A DNA stretch of 58,887 nucleotides. Source: Cytophagales bacterium CG12_big_fil_rev_8_21_14_0_65_40_12. Lineage in GTDB: Bacteria; Bacteroidota; Bacteroidia; Cytophagales; Cyclobacteriaceae. The notes under the pieces were generated by a model. That model saw nothing but the letters and a program-made list of their open reading frames with translations. It had not been told where the DNA came from and searched no databases. The first letter of the stretch is position 1, and each line of letters starts with the position of its first letter. Shown in pieces: positions 1 to 10,132 of the stretch. The position numbers were made by a program, and so were the translations under genes. The stretch is from positions 1 through 58,887 of the forward strand of contig PCUU01000003.1 of NCBI GenBank assembly GCA_002786855.1, in the 5' to 3' direction.

Positions 1-105
1 CTCGATAGGCTTATCGAAAGATGTGTAAGTACAAGCCCAATCACTAGAAGAGACATAATTCTTGCGACTTAAATGAGTAACCCTATATTAAAATTTCTTA
101 ACCCT

Positions 106-3100
106 ATGAAAAAATACTTACTACTTCCCATAATCTGGGTTCTGGGTTCTGCACCCATTTGCGCTCAGACTGATGCCTATCGGAATGCTATCAATCCTGT
201 TTTTCAAAATTTGGACAAAACCCCAATTACCACAGGCCTATTATTAGAATATGGAGTAAATTTAAGTGAGCCTGAGGTCTACAACGGCATCCTTTCTGTT
301 GGCAATATAATGACGCGTACAGAATGGGGTTTGCTCTATGCTACCATGGTGACTGAAAAAATAAAAAGCACTCCCTACACGCTTTCTGCACCGAATGTGG
401 TAAACAACGCCATAAGATCTTATATGGCATCCGAAAGTGATAAAATCAATATCAGTACACTTTTTTATGAATACAATAAAATAAAGTCCAATGCCTTAAG
501 TAGTAATTTACTATATATCAGCAATAATAAACTTTACGATGTATCCGGTAGACCCAGCACGCCTTACGAGAACAAAATCACCTTTGCAGCCGCCCCTACC
601 CTAAATGAAGTAAGCGGAAGTATTCAAACCTTTAAGCTTCGATCGGCCCTGCATTACACAAATACTACGAAAACCCTATCAAGCCGACAGGTAGATTTAG
701 ATGATGGATATGGCTATCGTACCTTGGCTTGGGATGGAGAAGCTTTATCGAACTATACGACAGATGGAGAAAAAACAATCAAGGTAAAATTCACTTATAC
801 TGACGCTACTGTGGTTTATAGTCATTTTAAAATTATGGTCACCAATACTTCTACAATTGCCTTACAAGCCCCCGGCACAACTCCCTCTGGAAGCTTATTC
901 AATTGTGTATTTCCACATCCCAATGGGAACTACACCCCACAGGCGTTTATGGGTGACTTTGCCCGTGGCGTAGTGACCGTTGACCTAGCCGATGGTCATA
1001 CAGGGATAGTAAAACCATTGATCATTGTAGAGGGCTTTGACCCTACTAATCTTTTTAATTACATTAATCTTACTCGTGATGGTTTACAAGGTTTGAATAT
1101 AGATTTAGGCACAGATTTCCTCTACGAAACTCTTCAGGATAATCCAAATAACTACGATATTGTCTTTCTTAATTTTGCGGATGGTGCCACATTTATACAG
1201 CGTAATGCCTTTTTGTTACAACAGGTAATCCAATGGGTAAATGCAGAAAAAGCGGCCAATAGCAGTACAGCAAAAAATGCGGTAATGGGCTTTAGTATGG
1301 GTGGTTTGGTAGCCCGATATGCCTTGGCCGATATGGAAGATAGAAATATTGATCATCAGACAGGGCTTTATGTTTCTATGGACACCCCGCACCAAGGGGC
1401 CAATGTACCAGTTGGTTTACAAGCAGCCTTTCGCCATTTATCCAATATCGAGTTCAAAGTAGGTATCTTAGGAGTTACCCCGACTACGATAAACCTCAAC
1501 GATTTTGTTGACCTAAACGAAGCAAGGGCCATATTTGATTCTCCAGCCGCACAACAACTTTTGAGGTATTATGTTCCTCAATCTACTTCTAGCTTGACCA
1601 TTGTATCAACTGAATATGATGCTTTTATTCAGGACTTAAAGAGCCAAGGATTATCGGGCTCCAATGGCTATCCCTCGCGATGGGGAATCAGAAATGTAGC
1701 CATAGCCAACGGGGAGGAGTGTGGTGGTGGACTCGACTTTAGTGCAGGAAGCTCTCTAATGAATTTTAACCAAGCTGACTTAGGCGTAGCCGGGGGCTTG
1801 GTCAACTACCTCCTTACATTTGTCTCCCTAAATAGAAGCGGTAGGCTAATTAGTTTGACAGATTGGCTTTCTTTAGGGCGTGAATTAAAGTTCAGTTTTT
1901 CGGCAAGAGCACTGCCCAATCAGCAAACTTCTCAGATATATTCTGGTAATATTAAAATCAAGAAAAAAATCTTAGGATTGATCAATCAAACTACAACTCT
2001 TACAAGTGCAAGTCTGAATTCCCAAGCCTCCATTCTTCCTTTCGATAATTCAGGAGGAGGTATTTTTAGTCTTACCACTTTTGGAGGAGCACAGATACCA
2101 CAGCAAGTACTGGACTTTGTTGATCAAGAATCTTTTAGCTTTATTCCACTTACCAGTAGTTTGGATATTGGAGGTGGAAATACAGCTTTAAATTCCTCAG
2201 ATTTGTACCGGGCCTATGAGCCACAAAACCCTCCAAGTGCACCAAAGAATTCTCCGTTTAGCGATTTCACCACTGGTTTTGGCACCAATGAAAATCATAC
2301 GCAACTTACTTACAGAAGTGGTAATTTCCTTCTTGACGCTCTTATGGGAGGTACTATTCCTGTAGAGTGTCAAGGCTTCTGTACTTTACAAAGTGCCGAG
2401 ATTAGCGGTTCAAATGTATTGTGCTCTACGGCTTCCACTTACTCTCTTCCATCCTTGCCATCAGGAACCTCCATTAATTGGTCGGGTGGGCCAAATATTC
2501 AAATTGTTTCCAGCACTGGCAACTCCGCTTCAATTAAAACGCAAGGCATAATTTTGGGCGGAAGTTATCAAACGCTTAGTGCTCAAATAATTACTCCTTG
2601 TGGTAATATTAATATCTCAAAACAGGTTTGGGTAGGTAAGCCACCCGTATTGACTGCGATTAGCTATAACTTTATGGTGGATGTTCCCTCAGAAATCTGC
2701 TATGGCCCAGGCTCTAGTTATGGTGATTTTCTAGCTCAAAATTCACTCTTTGGAACTGAGACTATTGACCATTATGAATGGCAAACTGATGCGGGTATTT
2801 TGTCAGCAAGCACGAGTGTTTACCCAGCAACAAGTGTAACATTCAACAATGCAGGCAATAATAGATATATTAGAGTTCGATCGGTAAACATCTGCGGTGA
2901 GGTATCGGCTTGGTATACTAAATATTTTAATTTGACCTATAACCCTTTTGGTTGCGAAGGTGGTTTTGGTTTTGGCTTTACTGCTTACCCAAATCCTACT
3001 TCTTCAGAATTCGATGTGGCAATAACCTCTAACGAGGAAACCAAGAAATCAAATTCAGAAAAGGTCACTGAGTTCGAATACAGCCTTATCAATCAAAACC

Positions 3101-3237
3101 AAAAAATAGTATTCACGAAAAAAACAACAGAAAAAAATATTAGAATTCCAGCACACAAATTCCCTGATGGTTTGTACTTCCTAAGAGTGGTATACGAAGG
3201 AAAATCAAAAACAAAACAGGTAATTATCGGTAGGTAA
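106..3237 (+). CDS. Secreted esterase/lipase-like protein with T9SS C-terminal sorting domain
   Basis: The product is about 1043 residues and probably a secreted alpha/beta-hydrolase. The start at 106 is preferred because it opens a clean signal peptide (MKK, hydrophobic core, then CAQ); an in-frame ATG at 73 would add 11 residues in front of it. A nucleophile-elbow motif GFSMGG, followed by LVARYALAD, lies near residue 397, and a downstream DTPHQG segment is typical of lipase-like hydrolases. A NENH segment near residue 740 could supply the catalytic His. The middle and C-terminal thirds look like PKD/Ig-type beta domains. The last ~75 residues (AYPNPTSSEF through QVIIGR) form a type A T9SS sorting domain, so secretion through the outer membrane and surface attachment are expected. 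The natural substrate is unknown. It stands alone, convergent with hemL. Confidence 0.8.
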   Translation: MKKYLLLPIIWVLGSAPICAQTDAYRNAINPVFQNLDKTPITTGLLLEYGVNLSEPEVYNGILSVGNIMTRTEWGLLYATMVTEKIKSTPYTLSAPNVVNNAIRSYMASESDKINISTLFYEYNKIKSNALSSNLLYISNNKLYDVSGRPSTPYENKITFAAAPTLNEVSGSIQTFKLRSALHYTNTTKTLSSRQVDLDDGYGYRTLAWDGEALSNYTTDGEKTIKVKFTYTDATVVYSHFKIMVTNTSTIALQAPGTTPSGSLFNCVFPHPNGNYTPQAFMGDFARGVVTVDLADGHTGIVKPLIIVEGFDPTNLFNYINLTRDGLQGLNIDLGTDFLYETLQDNPNNYDIVFLNFADGATFIQRNAFLLQQVIQWVNAEKAANSSTAKNAVMGFSMGGLVARYALADMEDRNIDHQTGLYVSMDTPHQGANVPVGLQAAFRHLSNIEFKVGILGVTPTTINLNDFVDLNEARAIFDSPAAQQLLRYYVPQSTSSLTIVSTEYDAFIQDLKSQGLSGSNGYPSRWGIRNVAIANGEECGGGLDFSAGSSLMNFNQADLGVAGGLVNYLLTFVSLNRSGRLISLTDWLSLGRELKFSFSARALPNQQTSQIYSGNIKIKKKILGLINQTTTLTSASLNSQASILPFDNSGGGIFSLTTFGGAQIPQQVLDFVDQESFSFIPLTSSLDIGGGNTALNSSDLYRAYEPQNPPSAPKNSPFSDFTTGFGTNENHTQLTYRSGNFLLDALMGGTIPVECQGFCTLQSAEISGSNVLCSTASTYSLPSLPSGTSINWSGGPNIQIVSSTGNSASIKTQGIILGGSYQTLSAQIITPCGNINISKQVWVGKPPVLTAISYNFMVDVPSEICYGPGSSYGDFLAQNSLFGTETIDHYEWQTDAGILSASTSVYPATSVTFNNAGNNRYIRVRSVNICGEVSAWYTKYFNLTYNPFGCEGGFGFGFTAYPNPTSSEFDVAITSNEETKKSNSEKVTEFEYSLINQNQKIVFTKKTTEKNIRIPAHKFPDGLYFLRVVYEGKSKTKQVIIGR

Positions 3238-3246
3238 GCAAATCAT

Positions 3247-3287
3247 CAAAAAAGGAGAGGGTAACAAGCACGTTATCTCTCTCCTTT
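3247..3287 (-). terminator. Rho-independent terminator of hemL, possibly bidirectional
   Basis: GGAGAGGGTAAC pairs with GTTATCTCTCTCC across a short AAGCAC loop, with one bulge and one G-U pair. Read on the minus strand the hairpin is followed by a run of six T, right after the hemL stop. On the plus strand the tail (TTTCTCCTTT) is weaker, but it could also stop the convergent esterase gene. Confidence 0.6.
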
Positions 3288-3292
3288 CTCCT

Positions 3293-4585
3293 TTAAGCAA
3301 TCGCCTTCAAACTCTTATAATTTGCCTCAATAATTTGGTCTGCAATGGCTGGGGTAATGGCCGCTGAAATAAACAAAGATTCAAACTGAGAAGGCGCCAA
3401 ATACACGCCATTATTCAGCATCTCCCTGAAATATTTTCCAAATAACTGCGTGCTGCAGGTCTTTGCACTTTCGAAATCAACTACTTTCTGATCCGTAAAG
3501 AAGATGCTGATCATAGAACCAATGCGGTTCATGGTATAAGGCAAGTTAAGTTCATCCAAATTCTTTTGGAAACCTTGTTCTAACTTCAGTGTAATGGCTT
3601 CTAAATCCGTGTAGAGACTCAGATTTTCGTTCAACTGGTGCAACATGGCCAAGCCCGCAGCCATCGCTACTGGATTTCCGGAAAGTGTCCCTGCCTGATA
3701 AACTGGCCCCAATGGCGATATAAAATCCATGATTTCTTTCTTACCACCATAAGCGCCCACTGGCATTCCTCCACCGATTATTTTACCTAGTGTAGTCAAG
3801 TCTGCCTGAACACCAAAAAGGCCTTGAGCACCAGCTTGCGAAAGTCTGAAGCCTGTCATTACTTCATCAAAGATCAAAACCACGCCATATTCTGTGCACA
3901 ACTTTCGTAAACCAGCCAAATAACCTTCTTTAGGCAGAATACAGCCCATATTTCCTGCTACAGGCTCAATGATTAAAGCGGCAATTTCCTGTCCTGCTAT
4001 TTTCATCAGGGCTTCTACTTTTTCTAAGTCGTTGTAGGGCAAAGTAATGGTATCAGCCGCAGTACCTTTAGTCACCCCTGGGCTATCTGGGTCGCCCATG
4101 GTCATTGCGCCAGAACCTGCTGCGATCAAAAATGAGTCACCATGGCCGTGATAACAGCCTTCGAATTTAATGATCTTGTCTCTGCCAGTATAGCCTCTTG
4201 CCAACCGAATGGCTGACATGGTAGCTTCTGTGCCAGAGTTCACCATTCTTACCTTTTCGATTGAAGGCACCATGGCACAAATCAACTCTGCCATATCCAC
4301 CTCAGCCGAAGTGGGCGCTCCAAAAGACAAAGAACCCGATATAGAATTTCTGACCGCTGCTTCGATCTTCTCATTAGCATGGCCTAAGATCATTGGCCCC
4401 CAAGAGTTGATCAACTCAATGAATGCATTATCGTCTTCGTCATAAATAAAGGCTCCTTTGGCCCTTTTAATGAATAGCGGATTTCCACCAACAGCCTTAA
4501 AAGCACGCACTGGTGAGTTTACCCCCCCGGGAATAACACGCTGGGCTTGATCAAATAATTTTTGACTGCGTTGAGTATTGAGCAT
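3293..4585 (-). CDS. hemL: Glutamate-1-semialdehyde 2,1-aminomutase
   Basis: This 430-residue PLP enzyme converts glutamate-1-semialdehyde to 5-aminolevulinate, the last step of the C5 route to tetrapyrroles, in the cytoplasm. The length is normal for the family. The N-terminal [13 protein letters not shown] motif is diagnostic of GSA aminomutase. Also visible are [16 protein letters not shown], the CYHGHGD segment, [10 protein letters not shown] for cofactor contacts, and the PLP-binding lysine in [18 protein letters not shown] near residue 267. It is the third gene of a minus-strand run: the gene before it ends 14 nt upstream, and guaA lies beyond that. Heme supply fits the cbb3 oxidase encoded elsewhere in the window. 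Confidence 0.96.
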   Translation of the reverse strand: MLNTQRSQKLFDQAQRVIPGGVNSPVRAFKAVGGNPLFIKRAKGAFIYDEDDNAFIELINSWGPMILGHANEKIEAAVRNSISGSLSFGAPTSAEVDMAELICAMVPSIEKVRMVNSGTEATMSAIRLARGYTGRDKIIKFEGCYHGHGDSFLIAAGSGAMTMGDPDSPGVTKGTAADTITLPYNDLEKVEALMKIAGQEIAALIIEPVAGNMGCILPKEGYLAGLRKLCTEYGVVLIFDEVMTGFRLSQAGAQGLFGVQADLTTLGKIIGGGMPVGAYGGKKEIMDFISPLGPVYQAGTLSGNPVAMAAGLAMLHQLNENLSLYTDLEAITLKLEQGFQKNLDELNLPYTMNRIGSMISIFFTDQKVVDFESAKTCSTQLFGKYFREMLNNGVYLAPSQFESLFISAAITPAIADQIIEANYKSLKAIA

Positions 4586-4599
4586 TGTGTCTTAAAATC

Positions 4600-6420
4600 T
4601 TAATTGTCTGAATTTTGAACTTTAGAATCGACCATTTTTAAAATTGGGATATGTCGATTGTCGTTGGTTAACCTGTAGTCGAAGGCTTCGGTTAACTCAC
4701 CAGGGACTTTTTCTTTGGATTTAATTCCAAATTGAAAGTATTTCCCATGCTTATGCAGCAACCTGCCATAGGTCAGCATAATATCGTAGCCCAAATAGGC
4801 ATCTCCTAGTCGTTCTTCCTTCTGGGGGAAGGATGAAAATTTATCCAAAAAACGCTTCCTGAATTCCTTGACAGACGCTCTCTCGTAATCAATCCAATTC
4901 GCCCCAGTGAAAATCGCTTCTACCCTTTCTAATTGGGCAAAAGAAATGGATTGTTCCGAACTCAGCCATCTGGAAGAACCGATGTAATGAATAGTATCTT
5001 CTCGAACATCAATTCCGCTTATGGCACTTGCCGAAAGTGAAGACACATCGGAGGCTATAAAAATGTGACCTATACTGTCTGGAAGGATCCTAAGGGTATC
5101 ATACACAAAATCCTTTTCAGAATAAATCTCCCAATCCTCCACCCCAGCAGCCAATAGCGAATCCATTTCCGCAATCATACCTGCCACTATAGCAGAATCC
5201 TTATCGGTTTCTACCTCTTCCACCAACATTTGCTGAATTTTAACCGATTCATTGGGACGTACCATTTCGTAAATCACCACGTTGAAAGAATCCTTTTCAA
5301 TGATTTTTCGATAGAGGTCAGCTCGGAGCCTGTCTGCTTCATTGGCGTAAAAAATGGCTACATTCTTATTTTTTCTGAAATTCGCCTTCGCATATTTCGC
5401 AGCCTCAATGGCCAAAGATTCATTGCTTGGGTAGTATAAAAAGGCAAAAGGGTTATTCAACAGAATTTCGCCATTAGACGATAATGGATTGATGAAATTG
5501 ATCTTATTCTCTTTTGAAAAACGTACCACTTCGGCTATTGGTCCTTGGTATGCTGGCCCTACAATTAAGTCAAGTTCTTTTAATGCGGGGTCAGCAAGGA
5601 TTTGTTTTGTTACTTGAGCAGATGCCCTAGTGTCAAATGTCATCAAATTGATATTGATGTTTTCTTCGGCCAGTTTTTCCAATCCAAGTTTCATCCCTTG
5701 CAGAAACTTTACTGGCCAATCGTTCATCATTCTTACGAAACCTGTAGAATCACCTTGGTATTGAAATGGAAAGAACAACCCAATATTGTACACTTCCTTT
5801 TTAATGGTTTGGGTAACTCCTTCAATCACCACCTCTGGGGCAATATCATATTCAGCAATCAGCTGATCGATGAGTTCAAGGTTTTGATTGCTGACCTCTA
5901 TCTTCAACAATTCGGCTAAAAGATGTGCAGCAATAACTGTGTCTCGGTCTTGTTGTGTCCATGACCATAGTTTATTCACGTCATCAATTTGACGTATAAA
6001 TTTGGTCTTCAGTGCGTTGACATCCTTTACAAAATCAGTGCTTTCGATCTTTTTGAGATAATCCAGCCCGATTCTAGTATTTCCCTCTTCTAATTCAATT
6101 TTAGCTAACCAAAAATTGAGTTCGTCTTTTTGAGCCCATTCAGAATATTTCCTCTCTATTTGAAGAAAAAGGGCTTTGGCCATTTTGGAGTCGCCCGAAT
6201 GATAGGCCGCAACCGCCTGGTAATAAGTAGCATATTGCGTGAGGTCATTCTCTTGTGGAGCTTTGCGCACTTGATCAAACTTTAGCAATGCCAAGGCATA
6301 TTGCTCTTGGTCCAGTAAGCTTTTGGCTTCATCGAAGACAGCTCTTATACTTTGCGCTGAAAGCGAAAATGAGAGGCTACTGATCCATAAGACGAGAAAA
6401 ACTCGGGTAACGAAATTCAT
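4600..6420 (-). CDS. Periplasmic-binding-protein-like lipoprotein-type receptor with N-terminal TPR region
   Basis: About 606 residues. The ATG at 6420 is chosen because it begins a clear signal peptide (MNFVTRVFLVLWISSLSFSLSAQ-type, cut after SAQ) and sits one nucleotide after the guaA stop; a longer reading from 6465 would run inside guaA. Residues ~20-200 are helical, with TPR-like repeats (for example LLKFDQVRKAP and ALFLQIERKYSEWAQKDELNFWLAKIELEEGN). From about residue 215 (VYNIGLFFPFQYQGD) the protein resembles type I periplasmic-binding/LpoA-like ligand-binding domains, with an LIVGPAYQGPIAEVVRFS segment and a second lobe. The family usually binds small molecules or regulates envelope enzymes; the ligand here is unknown. 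Its tight coupling to guaA and hemL suggests co-transcription, not shared function. Confidence 0.7.
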   Translation of the reverse strand: MNFVTRVFLVLWISSLSFSLSAQSIRAVFDEAKSLLDQEQYALALLKFDQVRKAPQENDLTQYATYYQAVAAYHSGDSKMAKALFLQIERKYSEWAQKDELNFWLAKIELEEGNTRIGLDYLKKIESTDFVKDVNALKTKFIRQIDDVNKLWSWTQQDRDTVIAAHLLAELLKIEVSNQNLELIDQLIAEYDIAPEVVIEGVTQTIKKEVYNIGLFFPFQYQGDSTGFVRMMNDWPVKFLQGMKLGLEKLAEENININLMTFDTRASAQVTKQILADPALKELDLIVGPAYQGPIAEVVRFSKENKINFINPLSSNGEILLNNPFAFLYYPSNESLAIEAAKYAKANFRKNKNVAIFYANEADRLRADLYRKIIEKDSFNVVIYEMVRPNESVKIQQMLVEEVETDKDSAIVAGMIAEMDSLLAAGVEDWEIYSEKDFVYDTLRILPDSIGHIFIASDVSSLSASAISGIDVREDTIHYIGSSRWLSSEQSISFAQLERVEAIFTGANWIDYERASVKEFRKRFLDKFSSFPQKEERLGDAYLGYDIMLTYGRLLHKHGKYFQFGIKSKEKVPGELTEAFDYRLTNDNRHIPILKMVDSKVQNSDN

Positions 6421-6421
6421 T

Positions 6422-7951
6422 TTATTCCCATTCAATGGTGGCAGGAGGTTTAGAACTGATATCATACACCACCCTGTTTACTCCTTTTACCTGATTAATG
6501 ATCTGGTTAGAAACATCTTGTAAAAATTCGTAAGGTAAGTTACACCAATCTGCCGTCATTCCGTCAACGCTGGTGACCGCCCGAAGGGCAACTACTTTTT
6601 CGTAAGTACGCTCATCGCCCATTACTCCAACGGATTGAACTGGGAGCAACATTGCTCCCGCTTGCCAAACATCATCGTAAAGTCCCTTGTCCTTAAGTCC
6701 ATTGATGAAAATGGCGTCAACCTCTTGAAGAATTGCCACTTTTTCTGCGGTGATGTCTCCTAATATCCTAATGCCTAATCCAGGGCCTGGGAAAGGATGA
6801 CGGCCTAAAATATTTTGATCAATTCCTAAAGTTCGACCAACGATCCTTACTTCATCCTTGAACAAAGTATTGAGCGGCTCTACAATTTTGAGTTTCATCT
6901 TTTCTGGTAAGCCTCCAACGTTGTGATGCGACTTTATTGTGGCAGAAGGTCCTTTAACTGATACCGATTCAATGATGTCGGGGTAGATAGTGCCTTGTCC
7001 CAGCCATTTTACATCTGTGATTTTGTGCGATTCTTGGTCAAATACTTCGATGAAAACACGGCCAATGGCTTTTCTTTTCCCTTCTGGGTCAGAAATTCCC
7101 TTCAAGGCATCGTAAAACTGATCTTTGGCGTCAACGCCCTTTACGTTCAAGCCCATGCCTTTGTAGGACTCTAAAACGCTTTCGAATTCATTCTTGCGCA
7201 AAAGTCCATTATCTACAAAAATGCAATGAAGGTTGGCACCGATGGCCTTATGGATAAGCACCGCGGCCACAGAAGAATCCACTCCGCCTGAAAGGCCGAG
7301 CACTACTTTATCATCTCCTAACTTGGCTTTTAGCTCTGCAACAGTCGTTTCTACGAACAAATCTGGAGTCCAATCTTGTGAACAACCAGCAATATGCACC
7401 ACGAAATTCCTTAGTAACTCTTTACCCTCAGTAGAATGTGTTACCTCGGGGTGGAATTGAATTCCGTAAGTAGTTTCGTCCTTGATTTTGAAAGCTGCTA
7501 CTTTTACACTTGGCGTACTGGCAATAATCTCGAAGTTATCTGGCAATGCGGAAATGGTGTCACCATGCGACATCCACACTTGAGAATCTAGGCTAATTTC
7601 TTTGAGCAGATGGTCATGACCATCAACATGGCTTAGTTTAGCACGACCATATTCTCTTATTTCTGATGGCAAAACATTGCCGCCAAACTTCTGTGCCATA
7701 AGCTGAGCTCCGTAGCAAACACCCAATAATGGGATTTTGCCTCTGAACTGATCTAAGTCCAAATCAGGAGAGCCAGCATCCCTTACGGAGCAAGGACTAC
7801 CCGAAAGGATAACTCCCTTGATATCGTCAGTGATCTCTGGAATGTGGTTAAAAGGGTGGATTTCGCAGTAGACATTTAGTTCTCTTACCCTTCGCGCTAT
7901 TAGCTGCGTGTATTGAGAACCGAAATCCAGAATAAGTATCTGTTCAGCCAT
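6422..7951 (-). CDS. guaA: GMP synthase (glutamine-hydrolysing)
   Basis: The enzyme aminates XMP to GMP, the last step of guanine nucleotide synthesis. Domains appear in the expected order. First is a class I glutamine amidotransferase with the [10 protein letters not shown] nucleophile-Cys loop and an FHPEVTHS His/Glu site. Next is an ATP-pyrophosphatase domain with the P-loop [11 protein letters not shown]. Last is the C-terminal dimerisation domain ending in PPATIEWE. The total of 509 residues is the normal size. The ATG at 7951 ([18 protein letters not shown]) is preferred over a TTG two codons upstream. It heads the run guaA / receptor-like gene / hemL, with a 1-nt gap to the second gene. 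Confidence 0.97.
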   Translation of the reverse strand: MAEQILILDFGSQYTQLIARRVRELNVYCEIHPFNHIPEITDDIKGVILSGSPCSVRDAGSPDLDLDQFRGKIPLLGVCYGAQLMAQKFGGNVLPSEIREYGRAKLSHVDGHDHLLKEISLDSQVWMSHGDTISALPDNFEIIASTPSVKVAAFKIKDETTYGIQFHPEVTHSTEGKELLRNFVVHIAGCSQDWTPDLFVETTVAELKAKLGDDKVVLGLSGGVDSSVAAVLIHKAIGANLHCIFVDNGLLRKNEFESVLESYKGMGLNVKGVDAKDQFYDALKGISDPEGKRKAIGRVFIEVFDQESHKITDVKWLGQGTIYPDIIESVSVKGPSATIKSHHNVGGLPEKMKLKIVEPLNTLFKDEVRIVGRTLGIDQNILGRHPFPGPGLGIRILGDITAEKVAILQEVDAIFINGLKDKGLYDDVWQAGAMLLPVQSVGVMGDERTYEKVVALRAVTSVDGMTADWCNLPYEFLQDVSNQIINQVKGVNRVVYDISSKPPATIEWE

Positions 7952-8306
7952 GCGCAAAAATAATATTCAGGCCGACTAATCACTAATAATTCGAGACTAA
8001 TTGTGACAGACCTGCAAAGATCAAATTGTGAGCTTTCAAAAAGATTTGGTGGACTAAAAAATCACCTACCAACTAGCCAATCGCTAAAACCAACCTCCAA
8101 TTTTGTTTTCAGTAATTTGCGAAAGGATCATGGGCAGATACTGACAAATTACGTTTATAATCCGTCCTAAATAATCTAAGAGCGCAATAACGCGTAAATT
8201 GTGATGAAAGCTCTAATATTCGCAACTCTAAAAGTCATAACGTTATTTTTAATTTAATGCCCAACTCTTTCAAAAATCAATAAATTTAAACTGAAATAGT
8301 TTGAAA
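7952..8306. other. Intergenic region upstream of guaA and of the broken gene at 8307
   Basis: About 355 nt, AT-rich. No open frame of note is seen on either strand. A TATTTTTG that fits the TAnnTTTG -7 element lies on the minus strand a few bases before the guaA ATG, but I see no convincing -33 box at the right distance. No tRNA, riboswitch or strong hairpin was recognised. Confidence 0.4.
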
Positions 8307-8957
8307 ATGACGAATGAACCTAGAACTAACTTGATATACTATATTATTGATATAGTAATTAAACTAACTCTTCCACTAGCAATAGCATATTTTGGATGGG
8401 TGTAGTATAAAACAAATCTCTCTTTTCAAACTTCTAGATCAGATAAAGAACTCATGCTGAAGTTCATAGAAATAGCTTGGACATCATTAAACAGTGATGA
8501 TACTACGCAAATCCGTAATTCAGTAAGATTATTAGGAACTATTGACCCAAAATACTCCTACCAACTCCTGACAGTATTAGCAGAAGACAGCTTAAAATAT
8601 GGGTTCTTAAAGGATGAGATAGCTCCAATAATAGCTTCCACACAACTTGAAGTTGTGGATAAACTTTCAGTAAAAATAGACTATACCTCTAATAAGTATG
8701 AATCAGAGGCTAATGAGATCAAATCTAGACTGATGTCTGAGACAAAATTAAAGTATGGCGACATAAGCTTGGCCTCAAAAAGGAGATTAAACAACATGAC
8801 CTGCTTCAATGTAATTCACTACTCATCTAAAACAGATTTCAACAAGATTAAAGCCCTACAGAACTACTTAAATTCGAATCTCAATTCCGAGCTTTACTTT
8901 TCGCTAATGCTGAATGAGAACATGAAACAAAATGAAATTATTCTTATCCTATGTTAG
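8307..8957 (+). pseudogene. Membrane-anchored hypothetical protein broken by an in-frame TAG
   Basis: The ATG at 8307 opens a frame coding a short polar start and one hydrophobic helix (IVIKLTLPLAIAYFGWV). It stops at TAG 8403-8405. The same frame then runs on without any other stop (YKTNLSFQTSRSDKE, then MLKFIEIAWTSLNSDD) to a stop at 8955. The 167-residue downstream piece beginning at ATG 8454 is therefore most simply the soluble part of one ~216-residue protein, tail-in with an N-terminal anchor. The soluble part is helical, then has an NVIHYSSKTDFNKIKALQNYL segment like an alpha/beta domain that ends abruptly in LILC, so the C terminus may be truncated too. The family is not recognised. 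Alternatives are a sequencing error, stop readthrough, or genuine initiation at 8454. Confidence 0.6.
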
Positions 8958-8976
8958 GATGTCTTTTGTCCTACAG

Positions 8977-9897
8977 TTAATTAAGAAGCTCAACAACATT
9001 GATTCTATACCCGATCGAAAATGTATTCCAATCCCAAGTTTTGACGCCCACATTGTAGCCGAGAGAAATTTCTCCTCCTTTAATATCTCTGATCATATTG
9101 AACCTGAGAAATCCCGGATAGTCGCGATGGCCTTGGTAGCCATAGTAACCTGAGAAATCGGTGTCGAAATGCCAAAGGCCCGTTTCGTATTCAAGGCCAA
9201 TTCCATAAAGGGGTGCATCGTTTTGCCGAGAGGTAGATCCATTGATCAGACCATTGATGTTGGTTTGCCAAGTGTAAAAGCCCAACATCGCTTTGGCCAA
9301 AAAATGAGACCGATCTGTCTTGGCAAATGTCTTACTGAAAGTACCTTGCCAATGAAACATACTGGCATCACTGAATCTAGCGTTGGCTACATTGCCACCA
9401 GTGGTTGTCTTGCTATGGGCAGTCATCGAAAAGTTAAATGGCCACTTTAAATTTTCATCGAAAATTTTGTAAACCAAGCCAAATGAAATATCCCCTGTAG
9501 TTCTGCCTTTGCCAGAAAAATCCATCATCCTGCGTTCATCTCGGGTCTCAGTAGTCACTTCGTAGCTCTCTATGGGAATACTATTCACATAGAATAGCGC
9601 CCTGCCCTTTTTTATAGGAAAGTTGAATTGCAAAAATGGATTAATTGTCTTGTCCCCATTTCCCTGGTGGTTTTCGAATCGAATATCAAATGATATATGA
9701 TCTTCAATGATCACGTTACCAAGCAGGGGCATTCTTAGCGCGTTTGGCCCCATATAACCTGGAGCAATCACTATATAATCGAGCCGATCTGGCCCTGCTG
9801 CATTTGGGTAATTATGCAAGGCATCCCACCAATCAAGATTTTGGGCTTTAAGAGAAAAAATACTTAAGGATAGAAACAGAATAAAGAAAGGCTTCAT
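8977..9897 (-). CDS. Outer-membrane beta-barrel-like hypothetical protein
   Basis: 306 residues. The start at 9897 gives a signal peptide (MKPFFILFLSLSIFSLKAQ) cut before NLDWWD; an upstream ATG at 9909 would add four residues. After the signal the chain is rich in alternating polar/aromatic strands (FDIRFENHQG, FNFSMTAHSKTTTGGN, FHWQGTFSKTF, LGFYTWQTNING, FRFNMIRD-type, SLGYNVGVKTWDW) and ends in GYRINVVELLN, as beta-barrel outer-membrane proteins do. No catalytic motif is seen. It is alone: the broken gene ends 19 nt from its stop on the opposite strand. A porin-like or structural role is possible, but the function is unknown. Confidence 0.6.
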   Translation of the reverse strand: MKPFFILFLSLSIFSLKAQNLDWWDALHNYPNAAGPDRLDYIVIAPGYMGPNALRMPLLGNVIIEDHISFDIRFENHQGNGDKTINPFLQFNFPIKKGRALFYVNSIPIESYEVTTETRDERRMMDFSGKGRTTGDISFGLVYKIFDENLKWPFNFSMTAHSKTTTGGNVANARFSDASMFHWQGTFSKTFAKTDRSHFLAKAMLGFYTWQTNINGLINGSTSRQNDAPLYGIGLEYETGLWHFDTDFSGYYGYQGHRDYPGFLRFNMIRDIKGGEISLGYNVGVKTWDWNTFSIGYRINVVELLN

Positions 9898-10023
9898 AAA
9901 AGCGATCAACCGAAATTAAGGGTTAAAGTTCCATACCAACGAAAACTGGCTTTTGACTGGTTTTCAAAACAAGCTAAAATCGTTGAAAAAACCTCATAAG
10001 ATTATCTGATCCATTCAAGAGTT

Positions 10024-10039
10024 GTCGATTTTAATCGAC
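10024..10039. promoter_or_regulatory. Palindromic operator candidate upstream of the DUF3471-like/photolyase block
   Basis: GTCGATT-TT-AATCGAC is a perfect 7-bp inverted repeat with a 2-nt centre, 93 nt before the ATG at 10133. Its size and symmetry fit a dimeric repressor site. Which regulator, if any, binds is unknown. Confidence 0.25.
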
Positions 10040-10132
10040 TGTTGGTCATCAAAATTTCAGTGTTAGTCTAAAAACAGGTGAGTCTGGTTTACAGTCTCGT
10101 GCGACAGGGAGTCTTGAACGAAAGAAGAAACC

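Noticed and set aside
1..72. Inverted CGATA...TTATCG near the window start as a recombination site
   Set aside because: Short, interrupted and without a partner feature; also too close to the edge to judge.
8403..8405. Pyrrolysine or other recoded TAG
   Set aside because: No suppressor tRNA or decoding gene is seen, and the phylum is not known to recode TAG; nonsense mutation or error is simpler.
8932..9153. Plus-strand frame antisense to the barrel protein
   Set aside because: Shadow of a gene with a clear signal peptide on the other strand; no features of its own.
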